A stretch of DNA of 64,000 nt from Vicia villosa (lineage: Eukaryota > Streptophyta > Magnoliopsida > Fabales > Fabaceae): contig NC_081184.1 in NCBI RefSeq assembly GCF_029867415.1, positions 77,350,364-77,414,363 of the forward strand. The letters are read 5' to 3'. The notes below the pieces were generated by a model. The model worked only from the letters and a program-made list of their open reading frames with translations. It was not told the DNA's origin and did not search any database. The position numbers were made by a program, and so were the translations under genes. Below are positions 35,871-49,204 of the stretch, piece after piece (within the stretch, counting starts at the first letter, position 1; each line of letters opens with the position of its first letter).

Positions 35871-38800
35871 TGTCGTCCTCGGTTTTTCTCGTGAGATACG
35901 AACTGACTCTTCTTTTATTTTTGAGTTTTGAAAATCAGAGATTCGCCACCGACTTTTATTTTATCCAATTAAGGAAAGGTTTATAAAAGAAACAGAAAAA
36001 GACCTTTAAGAGATTTGGGTTCGGGGGTAGGTTATACAAAGGGAAGGTATTAGCACCCCTTTGTATCCATGGTTATCCATGGGCTCTTAATTGCTTAGCT
36101 CACTTGTTTGAATCATTTGTCTTGCTTTGAAATGCTTGTATGTGGTTTTAAAATACCTTTGTAAATTAACTTTGTAATGATCCTTGTGCGGATGTATACA
36201 AAGTGTTTTATCTTTCGAAAGATGTTTTGAAAAAAAGATCTTTAACTTCGTAATGATCCTTGTTTGGATATATACCAAGTATTGTCTTTGAAAGTTTTGT
36301 TTTGAAAAACAATGAATATTTGAAACATTTTTTGTTTTGTTTGATTTGAGCAAGCAATTAGGAGATCTACCCTAAATTTATAAGGTCCTTGCCTATTTTC
36401 TTTTAGAAAATTTTCTTTGACTGGATACAGAAAGAAGTTATTTGAATTGCATTTGAAACAGTAGAATTGATTTTGAAAAGAGTAACAGAGGGATTACCCT
36501 AAGAGGTGCAAGTGTGATTGTTTTTTGATTCAGATATTTTTGTCTTTGAAATTAGTGATCTAGCGCTTCAATTATTATCTTTGACATACACGCAGTTTTA
36601 TATGTACAAAAATTTAAAGTGCGGGAATGTAAAATGCGGAAAGTAAATCTACGCTATTACATCGATTGTGCAAGAAATGTAAACTACGCTATTTACATGA
36701 ATTTGACAACCTATACACTTATCTATGAATTTAAATTGCAATAAAATAAAGGGAAGTATTTTTGGATTTTTGGATGGTTGATTTTAATTAAAATTAATGC
36801 ATAATTAATTTAATTAAAAAGCTAAGAATTAGAAATAAAATTTAAACCTAAAAAATTAAGTCTAAAATATGTTCAAGTTGCTTGTTAATTAATTTTAAAA
36901 CTAAAACTAATTTTTTTTGTGATTTTTTGAAATTGTTTTGGAATTATTAAGTTAATTAACATATAATTACACAAACAATTATACACAAAATTAAACTTAA
37001 AAGAAAAAAAATACTCTAAATATGTACAAAATTAGCTTATAATATATAAACTTAATTTAAATAAAAAGAAAATATTTTTTTTCTGATTTTTTGATAGTTT
37101 AGAAATATTTAAAATGAAATATATATTGATTAATTAAACAAAATATTTTTATTATTAAGAAAAATAAAAATATTTTTGTGTCAAAAATTAAAACAATATT
37201 TTATTAACCTAAAAATATTTTTTGTGTATTTTTCTGATTTTTTGAAACTATTTTTAAATAATTTTACAAAGAAAATTAAATAAAATAGAAAATATATTAA
37301 ATTGTGATCCTGTGTGGTTGATGAGAGAGTCTATGGTATGTGCGCGTGTTTTGGTGCGTTGGATGAGTGGATGGAATGATCTGATGGACACTGATGCATG
37401 GTACATGGCATGATGGTGGAACGCGTAGCACAAGATCCCAGAATTAAAAAAAATTCGCGCGCGTGTTCTGGCCAATCAGATGGCGCCACACCTTCATCTT
37501 CTACCTCCAGACTCTACTTTTAACAGCGTTTTCTTCCAAATGGCGCTGTAATAAGTGAGCTTCATCCCTGCAAAATAGTGAATAGGGGTAAACCTATACA
37601 AAAATGTTTCGCGACATGTTCATTCTACTAGCCCTGATTCACTGAGTTCAAATATGCATCTTGTTTCTTCTAGTTTTGCCTAAATCGAAGAATCCTATTT
37701 CGAGCTCCAAGAACCCTAAAATGGTATATGCTTCAAACCTTCATAGAAATTGAATTAAAGCTCCAGAAATGACCAGAGCATCAAACTAAACACAAATATG
37801 GGATTACATCTTATTAAATATGCATGAATATTCGTATTTTTGTAAATTTCAGTTTGAACAAACCGTGGGCTATAGAGCTCGATTTAGTGAGTTTCAGAGC
37901 TTGAAATTGATCTGGACAGATTCTTTGGCCATGTCTTGAATTTTCTTCACACCTCTTGCTCTAGGCCTGCCATGTACTTCTATGCTGCAGAGTTGAATCA
38001 ATTTTGATGGCTTTTGCTTAAGAACAAAGCATTGTATCATTATCTCACATCATTTCTTTTTTTAATTTAACTTTATATGTAATAAAATTAAACTAAAAAG
38101 AAATAAAAATGTTATGGGCCTTAGGTTGGTCGTGAGAGGCCCTTAGCATCATTAGAATCATGTTTGGATCATGAAAACTTGGCCTCATTTGAAAAAAAAA
38201 CATTTTTGATCAATGTTGGTTTCATGCATTTTCCCAAAAAATAGCCAACTTCAACAAGGCATAAATCCATCAATTTTGATCATATGATGGAGTTCTTGTA
38301 CTTTTTAGAAACCTCAAGATGTCCTCTACAAGCTACTTTGTAAAACTTTTTCATTTGGAGAAGTTATCTTGATGTTATGGCCTTTGACAAAAAACCACTT
38401 TTTGTTGACTTTGAAAATGACCTGTAATGTCTGAGCTCATATTTTTCAAATGGTGAATCCAATGACCATGGGATCAATTGCATTTGAAAGATAATTGAAT
38501 TTACTTCAAGACAAGCTTTGTTTGGAATTTTTTGAATGAACGAGGAGAGAGTTATGGCCGGTCAAAGTTCAGTTGACTTTTTAGGAGAAAACCCTAATTT
38601 TGAAACCTAGGGTTTTGTTGATTTTTGATCTTTTCTTGATGAATTATGATCAACCGTTGATCAAATGATGAATCTTTTGACAAAATATGGATTTTGACAA
38701 AAAATTTCATTTTTGACTGTCTGTTGACTTTTCGGTCAAACTGGTCGTCTGTTGACTGTTTGAGCTGCTGACTGTGCGTCTGAGCGAATTGAAGTTTGAA

Positions 38801-40280
38801 AATTTGTATGGTGGTACTTTGAGACTTATGGAGGTCCATGAAATCCATTTGAAGTCTCAAAAAACTTGTTCTCCTGAAAAAAAACAAAAACCCTAGTTAG
38901 GGACTGTTCGTGTAGGAGACAGTTAAGCGTACCTGATTTTTGTGCAATGCCGAGTCTATGCTGATCATGTGATTATCAGAAGACTTCTAGAACAAAAATC
39001 TTGGAATTTTGAAATGCAAAAGATTGATTTGATTGATGGTACAAAACACGGAGAATCGTGCTGTCAGCGGGTTTGACTGTCAACTGGCTGTTCGGGCATT
39101 AACGTAACAGTTAAAGTGAAAACTTAAAAGTTAAAGTTAATTTTTTCTTTTTGTTTTTTTGTTGTGTTAATGGTGAGAATTTATTTAGATGAGTTGTTAG
39201 AAAAACACAAACATAATAAATAAATAAAATATACCGTATATGAACGAAATTACCGATAATAACCTTGAAAAATATTTAATGCACAGAAAAATAAATATTT
39301 AACTAGCAATAAACACACATAATATTATCTTGATAATTAAACGACAGTACGACAGATAGTACGACATTTAATACTGACAGTACAAATATTACATAATATA
39401 ATGAACAGTACGACAAATAAAATAAACAGTACATTATTTGAAAGCGAAAGATACGACAAACTTTAAAAATGACGATTAAAAAACCATGCTATAAATAACA
39501 ACATATAAATGAAGGGAAGTGTAAGCAACCCAGGTCCGCATTTTTCAGGACTATGCAGACAGAAAAAGGACATGATCACCACCAAGAAGTGATGACCATA
39601 AGAAAACACGTATCCATCCACTTTGCCATTTTTGCCGGGGAAGAAGAGAAAATAAATATGAGGTAGAAGTTTGAGAAATGAGTTGAAATTTAATGTGAGA
39701 ATTTATGAAAAAAAATGAGAGGTATTTATAGAGTGAAAAGAAGGATAGAGACGTTGGGGAATGAACTGATTCCGTACAAAAAAGGAAAATTTGAGTGATA
39801 GTAGGATTTGAAAGAAAGTGTATGGAATAAAGTTAGGATTTGATTTGAAAGAAAGAGATTTGAAAAGAAAGGAAGAGATTTTGAAAATAATAGAAGAGAT
39901 TTTGAAAATAATAATATAGTACAAAAATTAGTGGGAAACAAAAACTAATAATAATTTACTTGTTACCAGCACAGTCTGAATCCCCGGACTCTGCGCCTGC
40001 AAAATTTAATTCTGTACCAATTGCGTCAGTACTATTTATCTGCAAATAAATCTCAAATAAACAGCGTGTGTGAAGTGATAAACAGTACTTTGGCGTGTGT
40101 GTAAGAATAAATTCAACAGCGAACCAAAATACCGTATAAGAAAAATTCTAAAAACTGAGTATTCATAAAATCAGGATATTTGTGAAATAAAATCCAAGAT
40201 TATATGAAATTCCCAATTTTTAGACAGAAGTCTGTTGCCTTCTTTCTGAGAAAGATGCGGGCAAATTTTGGGGTATAACA
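35871..40280 (-). repeat. 5' LTR of element B (4.4 kb)
   Basis: It pairs with 6985-11669. At about 37920 the sequence jumps from ...GGACAGATTC to TTTGGCC..., missing about 265 bases present in the other LTR. Short matching sequence (ATTC) at the break suggests a small-repeat-mediated deletion. The TATA box is at 39722-39731. Confidence 0.93.
39722..39731 (-). promoter_or_regulatory. LTR TATA box (element B, 5' LTR)
   Basis: CTATAAATAC on the minus strand is in the LTR that would start the full-length transcript. Confidence 0.6.
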
Positions 40281-40364
40281 CCATGACTTATTTAAATCAT
40301 TTTAAATTAATACTAAAACTACAAAATCTGTGATAAATCCATTGACAAGGTATAATTTGAATTT

Positions 40365-40658
40365 GGGTTAATGAACTTTTTGGTCCCTCTAAATATTGCA
40401 GATTTCGTTTTTAGTCCCTCCAAAATTTTCTTTAAAGAAATCGTCCCTTCAAAATTTTTCGTCTAAACTATTGGTCCCTAACGTCAAATTTGCTAGAGAT
40501 TAGCTACGACTTTAGCCACTGATTAGCTACGAAATTTGATGTTAGGGACCAATAGTTCGGAAGAAAAATTTTGAAGGGACGATTTCTTGAAGGAAAATTT
40601 TGAAGGGACTAAAAACGAAATTTGAAATATTTAAAGGGACGAAAAAGTTCATTAACCC
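40365..40658. mobile_element. Foldback MITE, Mutator-like (294 bp)
   Basis: Terminal inverted repeats begin GGGTTAATGAACTTTTT and continue almost to the centre, so the element can fold into one long hairpin. It is flanked by a perfect 9-bp duplication TTTGAATTT (40356-40364, 40659-40667), the size typical of Mutator-like elements. It has no coding capacity. It sits in an RPA-gene intron just before the acceptor at 40669-40671. Confidence 0.88.
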
Positions 40659-40671
40659 TTTGAATTTGCAG

Positions 40672-42237
40672 GAAAGTATCCTCTGTCTGTAACAAACACC
40701 TACAATGTGACCCTTTTATGTGTTGATGTTGACTTTTCTGTCATGAAAGACTTTATTGATAGGTATGTTGATAGTATCATCCATTATGTGAAATTATTTT
40801 ATTCATGACTTTGATAATGATCCATGATCTGCAGAATGCCTGAGGAGAGCAGGGTAACCCTGTATGATCAACTCGGAGGGAATTCCCAATATTCCTCCCA
40901 GAGTTCTGAAAATCAACATCTGACTCCTGTGCAAAAATTGTTCTCAAAGGCTGTTGTTTTACCTATTGCTGAGATTATTCAACTTACGGATGTATGTCTT
41001 TCTATTTTTCTATATTATAATAATTATAACCTCATCATTTAGTGTGAACCAAATTTCTGATATTGACTACTATTTGTCCAGATTACATTTTGTGCTACTG
41101 TCGCTACAACAAAATTATTAGCCGCGTCTCCATTTGGATGGTACTATCGTGCCTGTCATATGTGTCAATCTATAGCGCGTGAGGACAGCCCCCCATTTGA
41201 GTGTGAAGCTGGTCATGAAACCATGGCTGAAGTCCTTAGGTTTTAGTTGTTCTCACCTAATATATGTCGTTTCTGTCATGTTTGTGTCGTTTCTATGTTG
41301 TCTGCTTTTTTAACGGAACGACTTCTTATGATGTTCAGGTATAAGATTGAGATTGAGGTTACTCATGGGGGCAAAAGCTGCAATTTTTTCTTCTGGAACA
41401 GAGAATGTGAAATGCTTTTGGGTTTATCTGCATCCCAACTGCGTAACACTATGATTCAGGTTATATTTATATTGTGCAGACGAATTAGAATGTACTTTCC
41501 GATACTCTACGTACACTAATACGACCAGTTGTTTAAATAGGTTGGAATTACTGATCCATTGGACTTCCCGTTAGCCCTTGATCAGTTGTTGAAGTTGGAA
41601 ATGGCTATGAAGGTTAAGTGGCATCCACGCTGGAAGAACTGTTCCGTCGTTATGATTATAAAAAATGATCCTATTATCCAGCAACTTAAGGAAAAATGGG
41701 GAACATACGAGGTCAGCTCTTATAAACTGTCATTCGTTTTATAAAAGAGGACTTCATATTATAACAATCTTTTGCCTGATTTTGATTTTCTTTGGTAAAC
41801 TCTCAAGGAACCTATTCCAATCCAAACTGTAATACCTGAGACTCTGGAGGTAGAAATTTTAAACTGTGTATGCCTTTTTTTTACTTTTCCTGTGATTATA
41901 TTATACTGAAAGCTGTGTTTAACTATATATAGATTAAAGAGAATGTTGATGAGGCTAAAATAGATGCCAATGAAGACTGTGAATTGGTTACGGTAAGTTT
42001 CACTGCAACACACTTACCTACTTACATTTATATCAATATTCCTAACTAATAGTCTTCATCGTTATCTTGCAGGACCTGGAAATTACTTCTGAGCACAAGC
42101 CTGATGCTGTCACACCTGCTGGTAAGAGGCATTTTCCTGCTGCATCAAGTGAATCCACTGATTTGGACGGATTACATGATGGAGAACTGTCATCAAACAA
42201 GCTGAAGAAGATAATTAAAATGGAGAAGATTGATTAA
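40672..42237 (+). pseudogene. RPA70-like ssDNA-binding protein, 3' part (Helitron-type)
   Basis: Predicted exons are 40672-40762, 40835-40991, 41082-41239, 41339-41459, 41541-41711, 41808-41867, 41933-41992 and 42073-42237, all with GT-AG sites and joining in one frame to TAA 42235-42237. The translation gives a third OB-fold region (PLSVTNTYNVTLLCVDVDFS). The C-terminal RPA domain follows, with its zinc ribbon (FGWYYRACHMCQS, then FECEAGH), then an acidic, low-complexity tail ending KLKKIIKMEKID. This half shows no stop. It is separated from its 5' half by element B, and the gene lacks its start in this window. Confidence 0.85.
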
Positions 42238-43080
42238 ATCTATTGTTATTTAGTGTGTGTTTCGCTTAGGTGTTTGTTATAAAAATTGTATATTAGTTTC
42301 CTTTGCTTTTAACCATGTGTGTGATTTCGTTTTCTGTAATAATTAGTGCATGAATACTGGCTATGTGCTTCTGTTATGTTCATTTTGATTTATGGATGTC
42401 TATGGTTTGTGTGTCTTATTATATTCAAATGATTCAAATTCAACTACATATTATATATACTATTATCAATTATTTTGATTCTTTTTGAACATATATCGTT
42501 CATTCCATTTTAACTGTACTTCTTATAACGGGGCCTTGCTTTTTTATTATTTTGACAATATAAACTTTACAATATCAGTACGAAGTTGACTGTGATATAC
42601 TAATGAATATTCTACTGCATGTAGTTAAAATAATGATGTCGCGAAGAACGGTTTGTTTGGATTTGCAAAACCTAAGCATTCTTTCATTACATTGTAAACT
42701 GAAACATTGATTGTGCCTCACAAAGAAACACCAAAACTTTTAACATTTGACTATGTTAACTATCAATAAATAATTTTATGACTGATCTTAGTATAATGTT
42801 GATACAATATTATGGGACAGATTTCATTTTAACTAACAGCATATCAGAGCGGATTAATAGAATATAATAGGAGAACTTCAAAAATTTGTCCCGAAAACGA
42901 TTATACATTAGATCTTCAAATAGATAAAATATTAGTGTGTTCCCATTTTGGATAAGGTGCTTACAAAATAGCATGCAGCAGAATGTATAAAACACAATGT
43001 ACCAAAATAACATTCCCAACATATAATATAACCATTAAAATTCAGCTATAGTACAAGGTTAGCTGATAGCAGCAGTTGAT
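42238..43080. other. A/T-rich gap between RPA-like and B3 genes
   Basis: The two genes are convergent across this 0.8-kb gap, which would hold both 3' ends. I see no coding frame, repeat or RNA gene. Confidence 0.6.
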
Positions 43081-44220
43081 TCATTGTCTTTCAACCTTCA
43101 CGTAGATATATGGAGAGAATCGCAGCATACTCCACACTATTGTATCCCCATTACACAGGTTAAGAGATTTGGCAAATTCGTACCATCCCAGGGCTATGTA
43201 CTTTTCATATGGCTGGGGTATTCCCTTTCTATTAGCTTTGTGAACCTGACAGGTAACAATGTTCTTCGTCCTCACATCCAGCAGGTTAATTTCATCTTGA
43301 AAGCGACGGAGGCATCTTTTGGCGATTTCCTTAGGGAAATGCTGCATACAGGAAATAAAGAAACTATTAACATTATACACTATTTACATTTTCAATAACA
43401 TGATGATCATCTTCAAATATCTCCTTACCATTACATTATGCTGTGTAGATTTAGCATTTGTAACATGAGTATTCCAGAAAAATTTTTGAGCACCTGTAGA
43501 ACTGTCTACAGTAATGTCTGTACCGACCTTTGCTTTTTTCACCACTTTACGCCTTCCTTTCTTACCCTCTTCTGATCCACTTGCTTCACCAACTTCTGAA
43601 ACATTGATTTCATTTGTGTCAATGTCTGTTGTTTCCACTTTTACCTTTGTAGGTCCTGCATTGGGATTGCTTTTAACACTTGCGCTATTTTGTGTGCCAA
43701 CATCAACATTCGACACAACACGACCAGGGGTTACATTGCACTGTTTGTTCCTGCGTTTTCTTTCCACCTTAGGATCATACCCTGTTTCCTTTACCAATTC
43801 TTCTATGATTTCCATTGCCTGATCATTGCTGTTCCAACATCAAATATGGATTTAAAACGAACCACATATGAGGCATTCTTTACTAAGCAATAGTTATATA
43901 CCGAGCAACCACAGGCTATACACAGACTGGATAAAACAAAAACTAACTATATAATCCCACAATAAAAAACCACAATAGTCATTCAGTCGCATTTGATTTC
44001 TTGACAAATATCACACATAATACAACATTAAACTATATTGATACTACACACATCACTAAATGCTGTTAACTGTTATTACCACACTACCATATTTTGTATA
44101 TCAATATACCCTATTTTGTACGGCAATACAAAAGTGAAATAAAACTAACTGCTCATACCTGAAATCATTATCATCATCAGAAGGAATCCGCACAGAAGGA
44201 CCTCTGTGTGAAGATGCCAT
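43081..44220 (-). CDS. B3-domain protein 1, intact by predicted splicing (240 aa)
   Basis: Exons 44159-44220, 43429-43828 and 43081-43341 join with GT-AG sites into 240 codons and a TGA stop, without interruption. The N-terminus is MASSHRGPSVRIPSDDDND. The centre is low-complexity with basic clusters (KVERKRRNK, KKGRRKVVKKAK) that could act as nuclear signals. The last exon is a B3 DNA-binding domain: HFPKEIAKRC, LLDVRTKN, LGWYEFAKSLNLCNGDTI, YIYVKVERQ. B3 domains bind DNA in plant transcription factors. The gene lies between the RPA-like and Rep-helicase genes, head-to-head with the latter. It shares its last intron position (NVM|H-P) with B3 gene 3 at 57837. A host gene captured by the Helitron is the main alternative to a Helitron-proper gene. 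Confidence 0.8.
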
Positions 44221-44650
44221 TGTAGAAAACCCTAACTGACAACCAGTTGCAATGCTAAACTTCTATTCAGTGCAAGAGGAAATAAGTACTTGGTACATGC
44301 AGAGAGTGGGTTAACTGTTCAGTTTCTATTTACTTATAATATTAGTTTTTACTTAAAGTATTTTTAAAATAGTAACACATGCATCAAATAAAATATTATA
44401 ATTAACCTTTATAAATTAAATTAAATACATTTAACACACACAACAATTATAAGGGGGGATAATTGGTAATTTAAATCTATAACTATCATTCTATTCATAT
44501 TCAGTTCCAACTTCATATATATTCAACTATGAAAGAAAAATTAAAATCAACAGTGCATTCATGACATTTTAACCCACCGATGCCCCTTCAATTAGAATCT
44601 GTAAACTTTTAGTATTCAAAGCCATGAGGTAGCATGCTATACATCTCATA
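44221..44650. promoter_or_regulatory. Divergent intergenic region of B3 gene 1 and Rep-helicase
   Basis: About 430 bases separate the two divergent starts, so both promoters must lie here or overlap. It is A/T-rich; no single TATA box can be assigned with confidence. Confidence 0.4.
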
Positions 44651-47616
44651 GTGCATAAATCTATAAAAATCAATCTTATTTGTATTATTCATCATACTTT
44701 TGTGTTTGTGATGGTAACAGATGTTGTTAAAAACACCGGTCCTCAAACATCAATTGCAAGAAATAGGAGAAAACTTATTCTCAGAGCGAAGAGGGATTAT
44801 CGAAACCGTGTCAGATCAAACAACCTCACTTCCCATTTAAATCTTAATTTTACATCCTCTACAACATATGAAACCACTATTGAAACAACTATGGCTAGAA
44901 AGAGAAGGTAGATAATCTTGGATAACAGAAAAAGATTGAGAAATTTATTCAATACTGAAGTTAGTGGGGTTCAAAATACAAACAACATTGTTAGTCAAAG
45001 TCAGAACATGGATCATGCATCTACCTCAAATCATAATATGTCAGTTGGGTCTCATTATCAGGACAATGATGACTCCAACTCTGACAATAATTTAAATTCT
45101 TCCAATAGTTCCGACTCTGACGAGGATTCAGTGCCGTCACAATTACAGGAGGCCCATCTTCAAGGTATATCCATATCATACATTGATAACCAAATGATGT
45201 ACACTTCCTCTGTTAATAGACATATTCAGTATTGTGCTTTCTTCTTTCAGAATATTACGATATTGGCGACCAAAATTATGAATGCGCACACTGCCAAGCA
45301 TGTATGTGGTACTAAGAAAAAGTGAATAGACACAAAATTACAGCAACTCCTCGCTTTCATCGTTGCTGTCGTGGAGGAAAAATTGTTCTCCCGTTCCTTG
45401 AACAACCTCCACAGGTGTTGCAAGATCTTCTATTTAATAAAACATATTCGGATAGTAAAAACTACCAGGCTAACATACGAACATACAACGCAATGTTCTC
45501 ATTCACCTCCCCCAGAATGAAGTTCGACACAACATACTCTAAAAGAGGAGGACCCCCTACTTTGAGACTGCAGGGTCAGACCTGCCATCGAATTGGTACA
45601 CTACTGCCAGAAACCGGGAAAGCTCCGCAATATGCTCAATTATACATCTACGACACGGACAATGAAGTTGAAAACAGAATAAAATGTTTCAAGTAAGCCT
45701 GCTCAGACATAATTACACAATTTGTTTATAAAAATATTTTGTTAAACTATTTATTCATGACTGCCAATAATACACAGGGACAACAAAGGCATCGAGCGCC
45801 CCGTTGTCAATAAGCTCAAGATGATGTTAGATGAGCACAATGTTCATGCCAAAGCTTTTAGAATGGCAAGGGATGTTTTAAGGACAAATTCTTTCATAGA
45901 TTTAAAACTCAGGCTTATTTCTGATAGATCCGAAGATGGTCGTGTTTACAACAAACCTACTGTCTCAGAAGTGGCTGTACTCATTGTGGGAGACATTGAT
46001 TCTGCTGATAAAAGGGACATCTTAATTTAGCGCCGCAATGGTGGTTTGCAACGAATAGATGAGTTTCACCCAACATATTTGGCTTATCAGTATCCTCTTA
46101 TATTTCCTTATGGGGAAGATGGTTATAGGAAAAATATAATGCACAGATATCTCCATGAAACTGAGGTCACTAGGAAAAACCTTCAAAGCATTAAGGATTG
46201 GTTTTCTTACCGGTTACAACAACGTCACAAAGAGGCAAAAACACTACTTTACTCAAGACGTCTATTTCAACAATTCTTAGTCGACGGTTATGCTATGATG
46301 GAATCCGAACGACTGAATTGGTTGAGGGATAATCAATCGAAGTTAAGAGTGGGCAAATATAATAATTTGACCACTCAAACTGACGGCGATAGAAGAAATG
46401 AACACCAAAAGCGAGGAAAACCAGTTGTTTTGCCATCAACATTTGTTGGTAGCAAGAGATATATGGATCAACTATATTTTGACGGTATGGCCATTTCAAG
46501 TCGATCGGAATTCCCTGATTTATTTGTTACATTTACCTGCAACCCAAATTGGCCTGAAATTAAAAGAGCATTGTCAGGAACAGGCCTACAACCCCATGAT
46601 AGGCCAGATATCATTTCAAAAGTTTTCAAAATAAAGTTTGATACCCTCATGGATGATATTACAAAACACCATGTCGTCGGAAACGTGATTGCATGTAAGT
46701 TGTTTCATTTAATTATACTACTTTTCAATCATGTGTCTGTGGAGTACCAAAATATTACATCAAACTAACTTTCAATTTAATAGATATGTACACCATTGAA
46801 TTCCAAAAGCGGGGATTGCCACATGCGCACATATTGATATTCCTACACCCTCAGAGCAAATACCCAACACCATCTGATATAGACAACATCATTTCTACTG
46901 AAATTCCCGACCCGACTGTTCATCCCAATTTATACAAGTTGGTTAAGGAACATATGATGCATGGACCCTGTGGCCTCGCGCGCATGAACTCACAATGTAT
47001 GAAGAATGGACGATGTTCTAAATACTATCCCAAAAAGTTTATTGAACACACTATTGTTGATGCAGAGGGATATCCACTGTATAGGAGAAGATCAAAAACC
47101 TTCACTATTGAAAAAAATGGTATCACCTTGGACAACAAACATTTGGTTCCATATAACACCAGATTTCTTATGAAATACCAGGCACATATAAACATGGAAT
47201 GGTGTAATCAGAGTACTTCCATAAAATATATTTTCAAATATATCAATAAAGGCTATGACAGAATAACAGTAGCAGTTTCAACAAATAGCAATCAACCTGT
47301 TGATGAAATCCAACAATATCTCGATTGCAGGTATGTCTCTCCCAGTGAAGCATGCTGGCGCATTTACTCTTACAATATTCATGGCAGAAAACCAGCTGTG
47401 GAACGTATGTTCTATCATTTGGTTGGGGAGAAACCTATCTACTATACAGATTATGCACGCATGGAAAATATGCTGGAAACTGCAAGTGTGACTGAATAAA
47501 TGTTTACTGCATGGCTGGTGGCAAATGCTAAATATGAAGAGGCACGAACATTAACTTACGGTCAATTTGTCTCAAAGTTTGTTTATCACAAAAAACAGAG
47601 ATAATGGAAACCGCGG
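44651..47616 (+). pseudogene. Helitron Rep-helicase, Rep (HUH nuclease) half
   Basis: Predicted exons are 44651-45164 (start uncertain), 45251-45692, 45778-46694 and 46784-47616. The N-terminal zinc region reads YDIGDQNYECAHCQACMWY. The Helitron-like N domain follows (FHRCCRGGKIVLPFLEQPP, DEFHPTYLAYQYPLIFPYGE). The HUH nuclease motif is RGLPHAHILIFL, and the tyrosine motif is KYIFKYINKGYDR. Rep nicks and joins DNA ends in rolling-circle transposition. In-frame stops occur at 44909-44911, 45313-45315, 46028-46030, 47497-47499 and 47602-47604, so it is dead. The solo LTR then splits it right after WKPR. Confidence 0.9.
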
Positions 47617-49196
47617 TGTCATACCCTAATTTTGACCCCCCCCCCTGAGATGTCATACCACCAAATACGCCATCAAACTCAGGACAGGTACTCAGGGCAG
47701 TCACTTGCTTGTCTGATACCCAGTCGAGGATGTTCAAAGACAAAAAAGCTTAGGCAAAGGATCCATCAATAAAAAGGATTAGTTTCCAATACAATCATAG
47801 GACTCAAAAGCTTCATTCTATTCACCTATGATTGATTAGACACCAGTCATCAGGACTCAGGTCTGCTCAGATCACCAATCTAGGGTTTTGAGCCCATCAA
47901 GGGCTAAAATCAGGGATCACATTTGGGAAACCCTAGAAAGCCCCAGGACATCCATCATTTGGTTCAAATATCTTCAGTTGGTTCATATGACATTATCCAT
48001 TGGACATTACACTTCAATTCAATATCTAAAGTCATCAATTTCATATGGTCGACAATTAGGGTTTTTGACCTAATTCACCAAGATAGTTTACTTTTAATCA
48101 GGACATGGGTCCATAACTCAAAGCATGGCTCAATATCCTCCAATAAATCAATATGATCCATTCATATCATTCATTTTATGAGGATAGCTTAATTCACTTG
48201 AAATCTCCAGAAACGCGATTCACCTGAAAAAGTCAACTGTACAAGATCACCATTGACTTTTTGGAAATTTTGGTCAACCATGACTTTTGAAGTTTTAAAT
48301 CATCAATATATGATATTTAAAGTCATTTTATCAAGGAAAATCAAGAAAATCAATCAAGAATCAAAAAGTCAAAGTCTGACTTTTCATACTTAGAAAATTT
48401 TCCAAGTGTTTTCAAGTGGTTTTTACCAAAATTTGGAAGGGAATATCTCAAAATTTCACCTACAAACTGAAAAAAACTTCCAACATGAAAGTTGTAGATT
48501 TTGATCCAATGAACAACTTTGTCACATATGATTTTTTGGCTAGAAATCAACCATTGAAGAGATATGGAGCTTCAAAGTGACTGCCTTCACAAAACTAGCA
48601 AGAAAACCGTAGTTTTCTTCAAACTTTATGGGACTTTTTTTCACTAATTTCCCTAAGGATTTTGGGCAAACACCAAACTAATGAATTGAAGTACATATCA
48701 AGGGCTTTTCAAATTGTATTCAACCATCTTCTAATTCATTATGAGCTAAGAGATATGGTTGATCAAAGTTTGGGCATTTGAAGTGAAATTATGGGTCATG
48801 TCCAAATTTGAACTTTGCAAACTTTGTACCAATGCCTCTACCAATTGATGCATTCTTGTACATGATATATCAGAAGGGATTTAGAAGAACCAAATGCATT
48901 ATTGCATCATTTTTGGCCAAGTTGCAAGAATTCAATGCCATATGATTAAGTAATCATTACAAAATGGAATATTGGTGAATCATCAAGGAATCTTCTCCTA
49001 AGCCAATTAGAGGCTTCTCTGCATCAGAAATGATCCCTAAAGATCAGATTAAATCGAGGGCTAGGGCTTGGGATCAAGAAGAATCAAATTGTCATCATTG
49101 CATTTTGGATATTTCTTTGAATTCCTTCATAACCAAGAAACCAAATTAACCTCACTAAGCAAGCTCACTCTCTGCAAACACACTGAACTCTTTGCC

Positions 49197-49204
49197 TATA
49201 AATA
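49197..49204 (+). promoter_or_regulatory. LTR TATA box (solo LTR)
   Basis: TATAAATA lies within CCTATAAATAAGAG, about 1.6 kb into the LTR, matching the position in element A's LTR. If active, it would read into the helicase half at 53660. Confidence 0.6.

Larger units (their letters stand above)
6985..40280 (-). mobile_element. Ogre-like LTR retrotransposon B, full length and nested
   Basis: A complete element on the minus strand has LTRs at 35871-40280 (5') and 6985-11669 (3') and a perfect 5-bp target duplication CCATG (6980-6984, 40281-40285). From 5' to 3' it has a tRNA-Arg type primer site, ORF1, gag-pro, an intron that holds element C, pol (RT, RNase H, a second archaeal-type RNase H, integrase) and a long 3' untranslated region with tandem repeats. 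The dual RNase H, ORF1 and intron are hallmarks of the Ogre/Tat lineage. Several in-frame stops and frameshifts make it non-autonomous now. It inserted in an intron of the RPA-like gene, 11 bases past the predicted donor. Confidence 0.93.

Noticed and set aside
41247..41519. 90-codon frame as a separate gene
   Set aside because: Its useful part is one exon (41339-41459) of the RPA-like gene; the rest is intron read-through.
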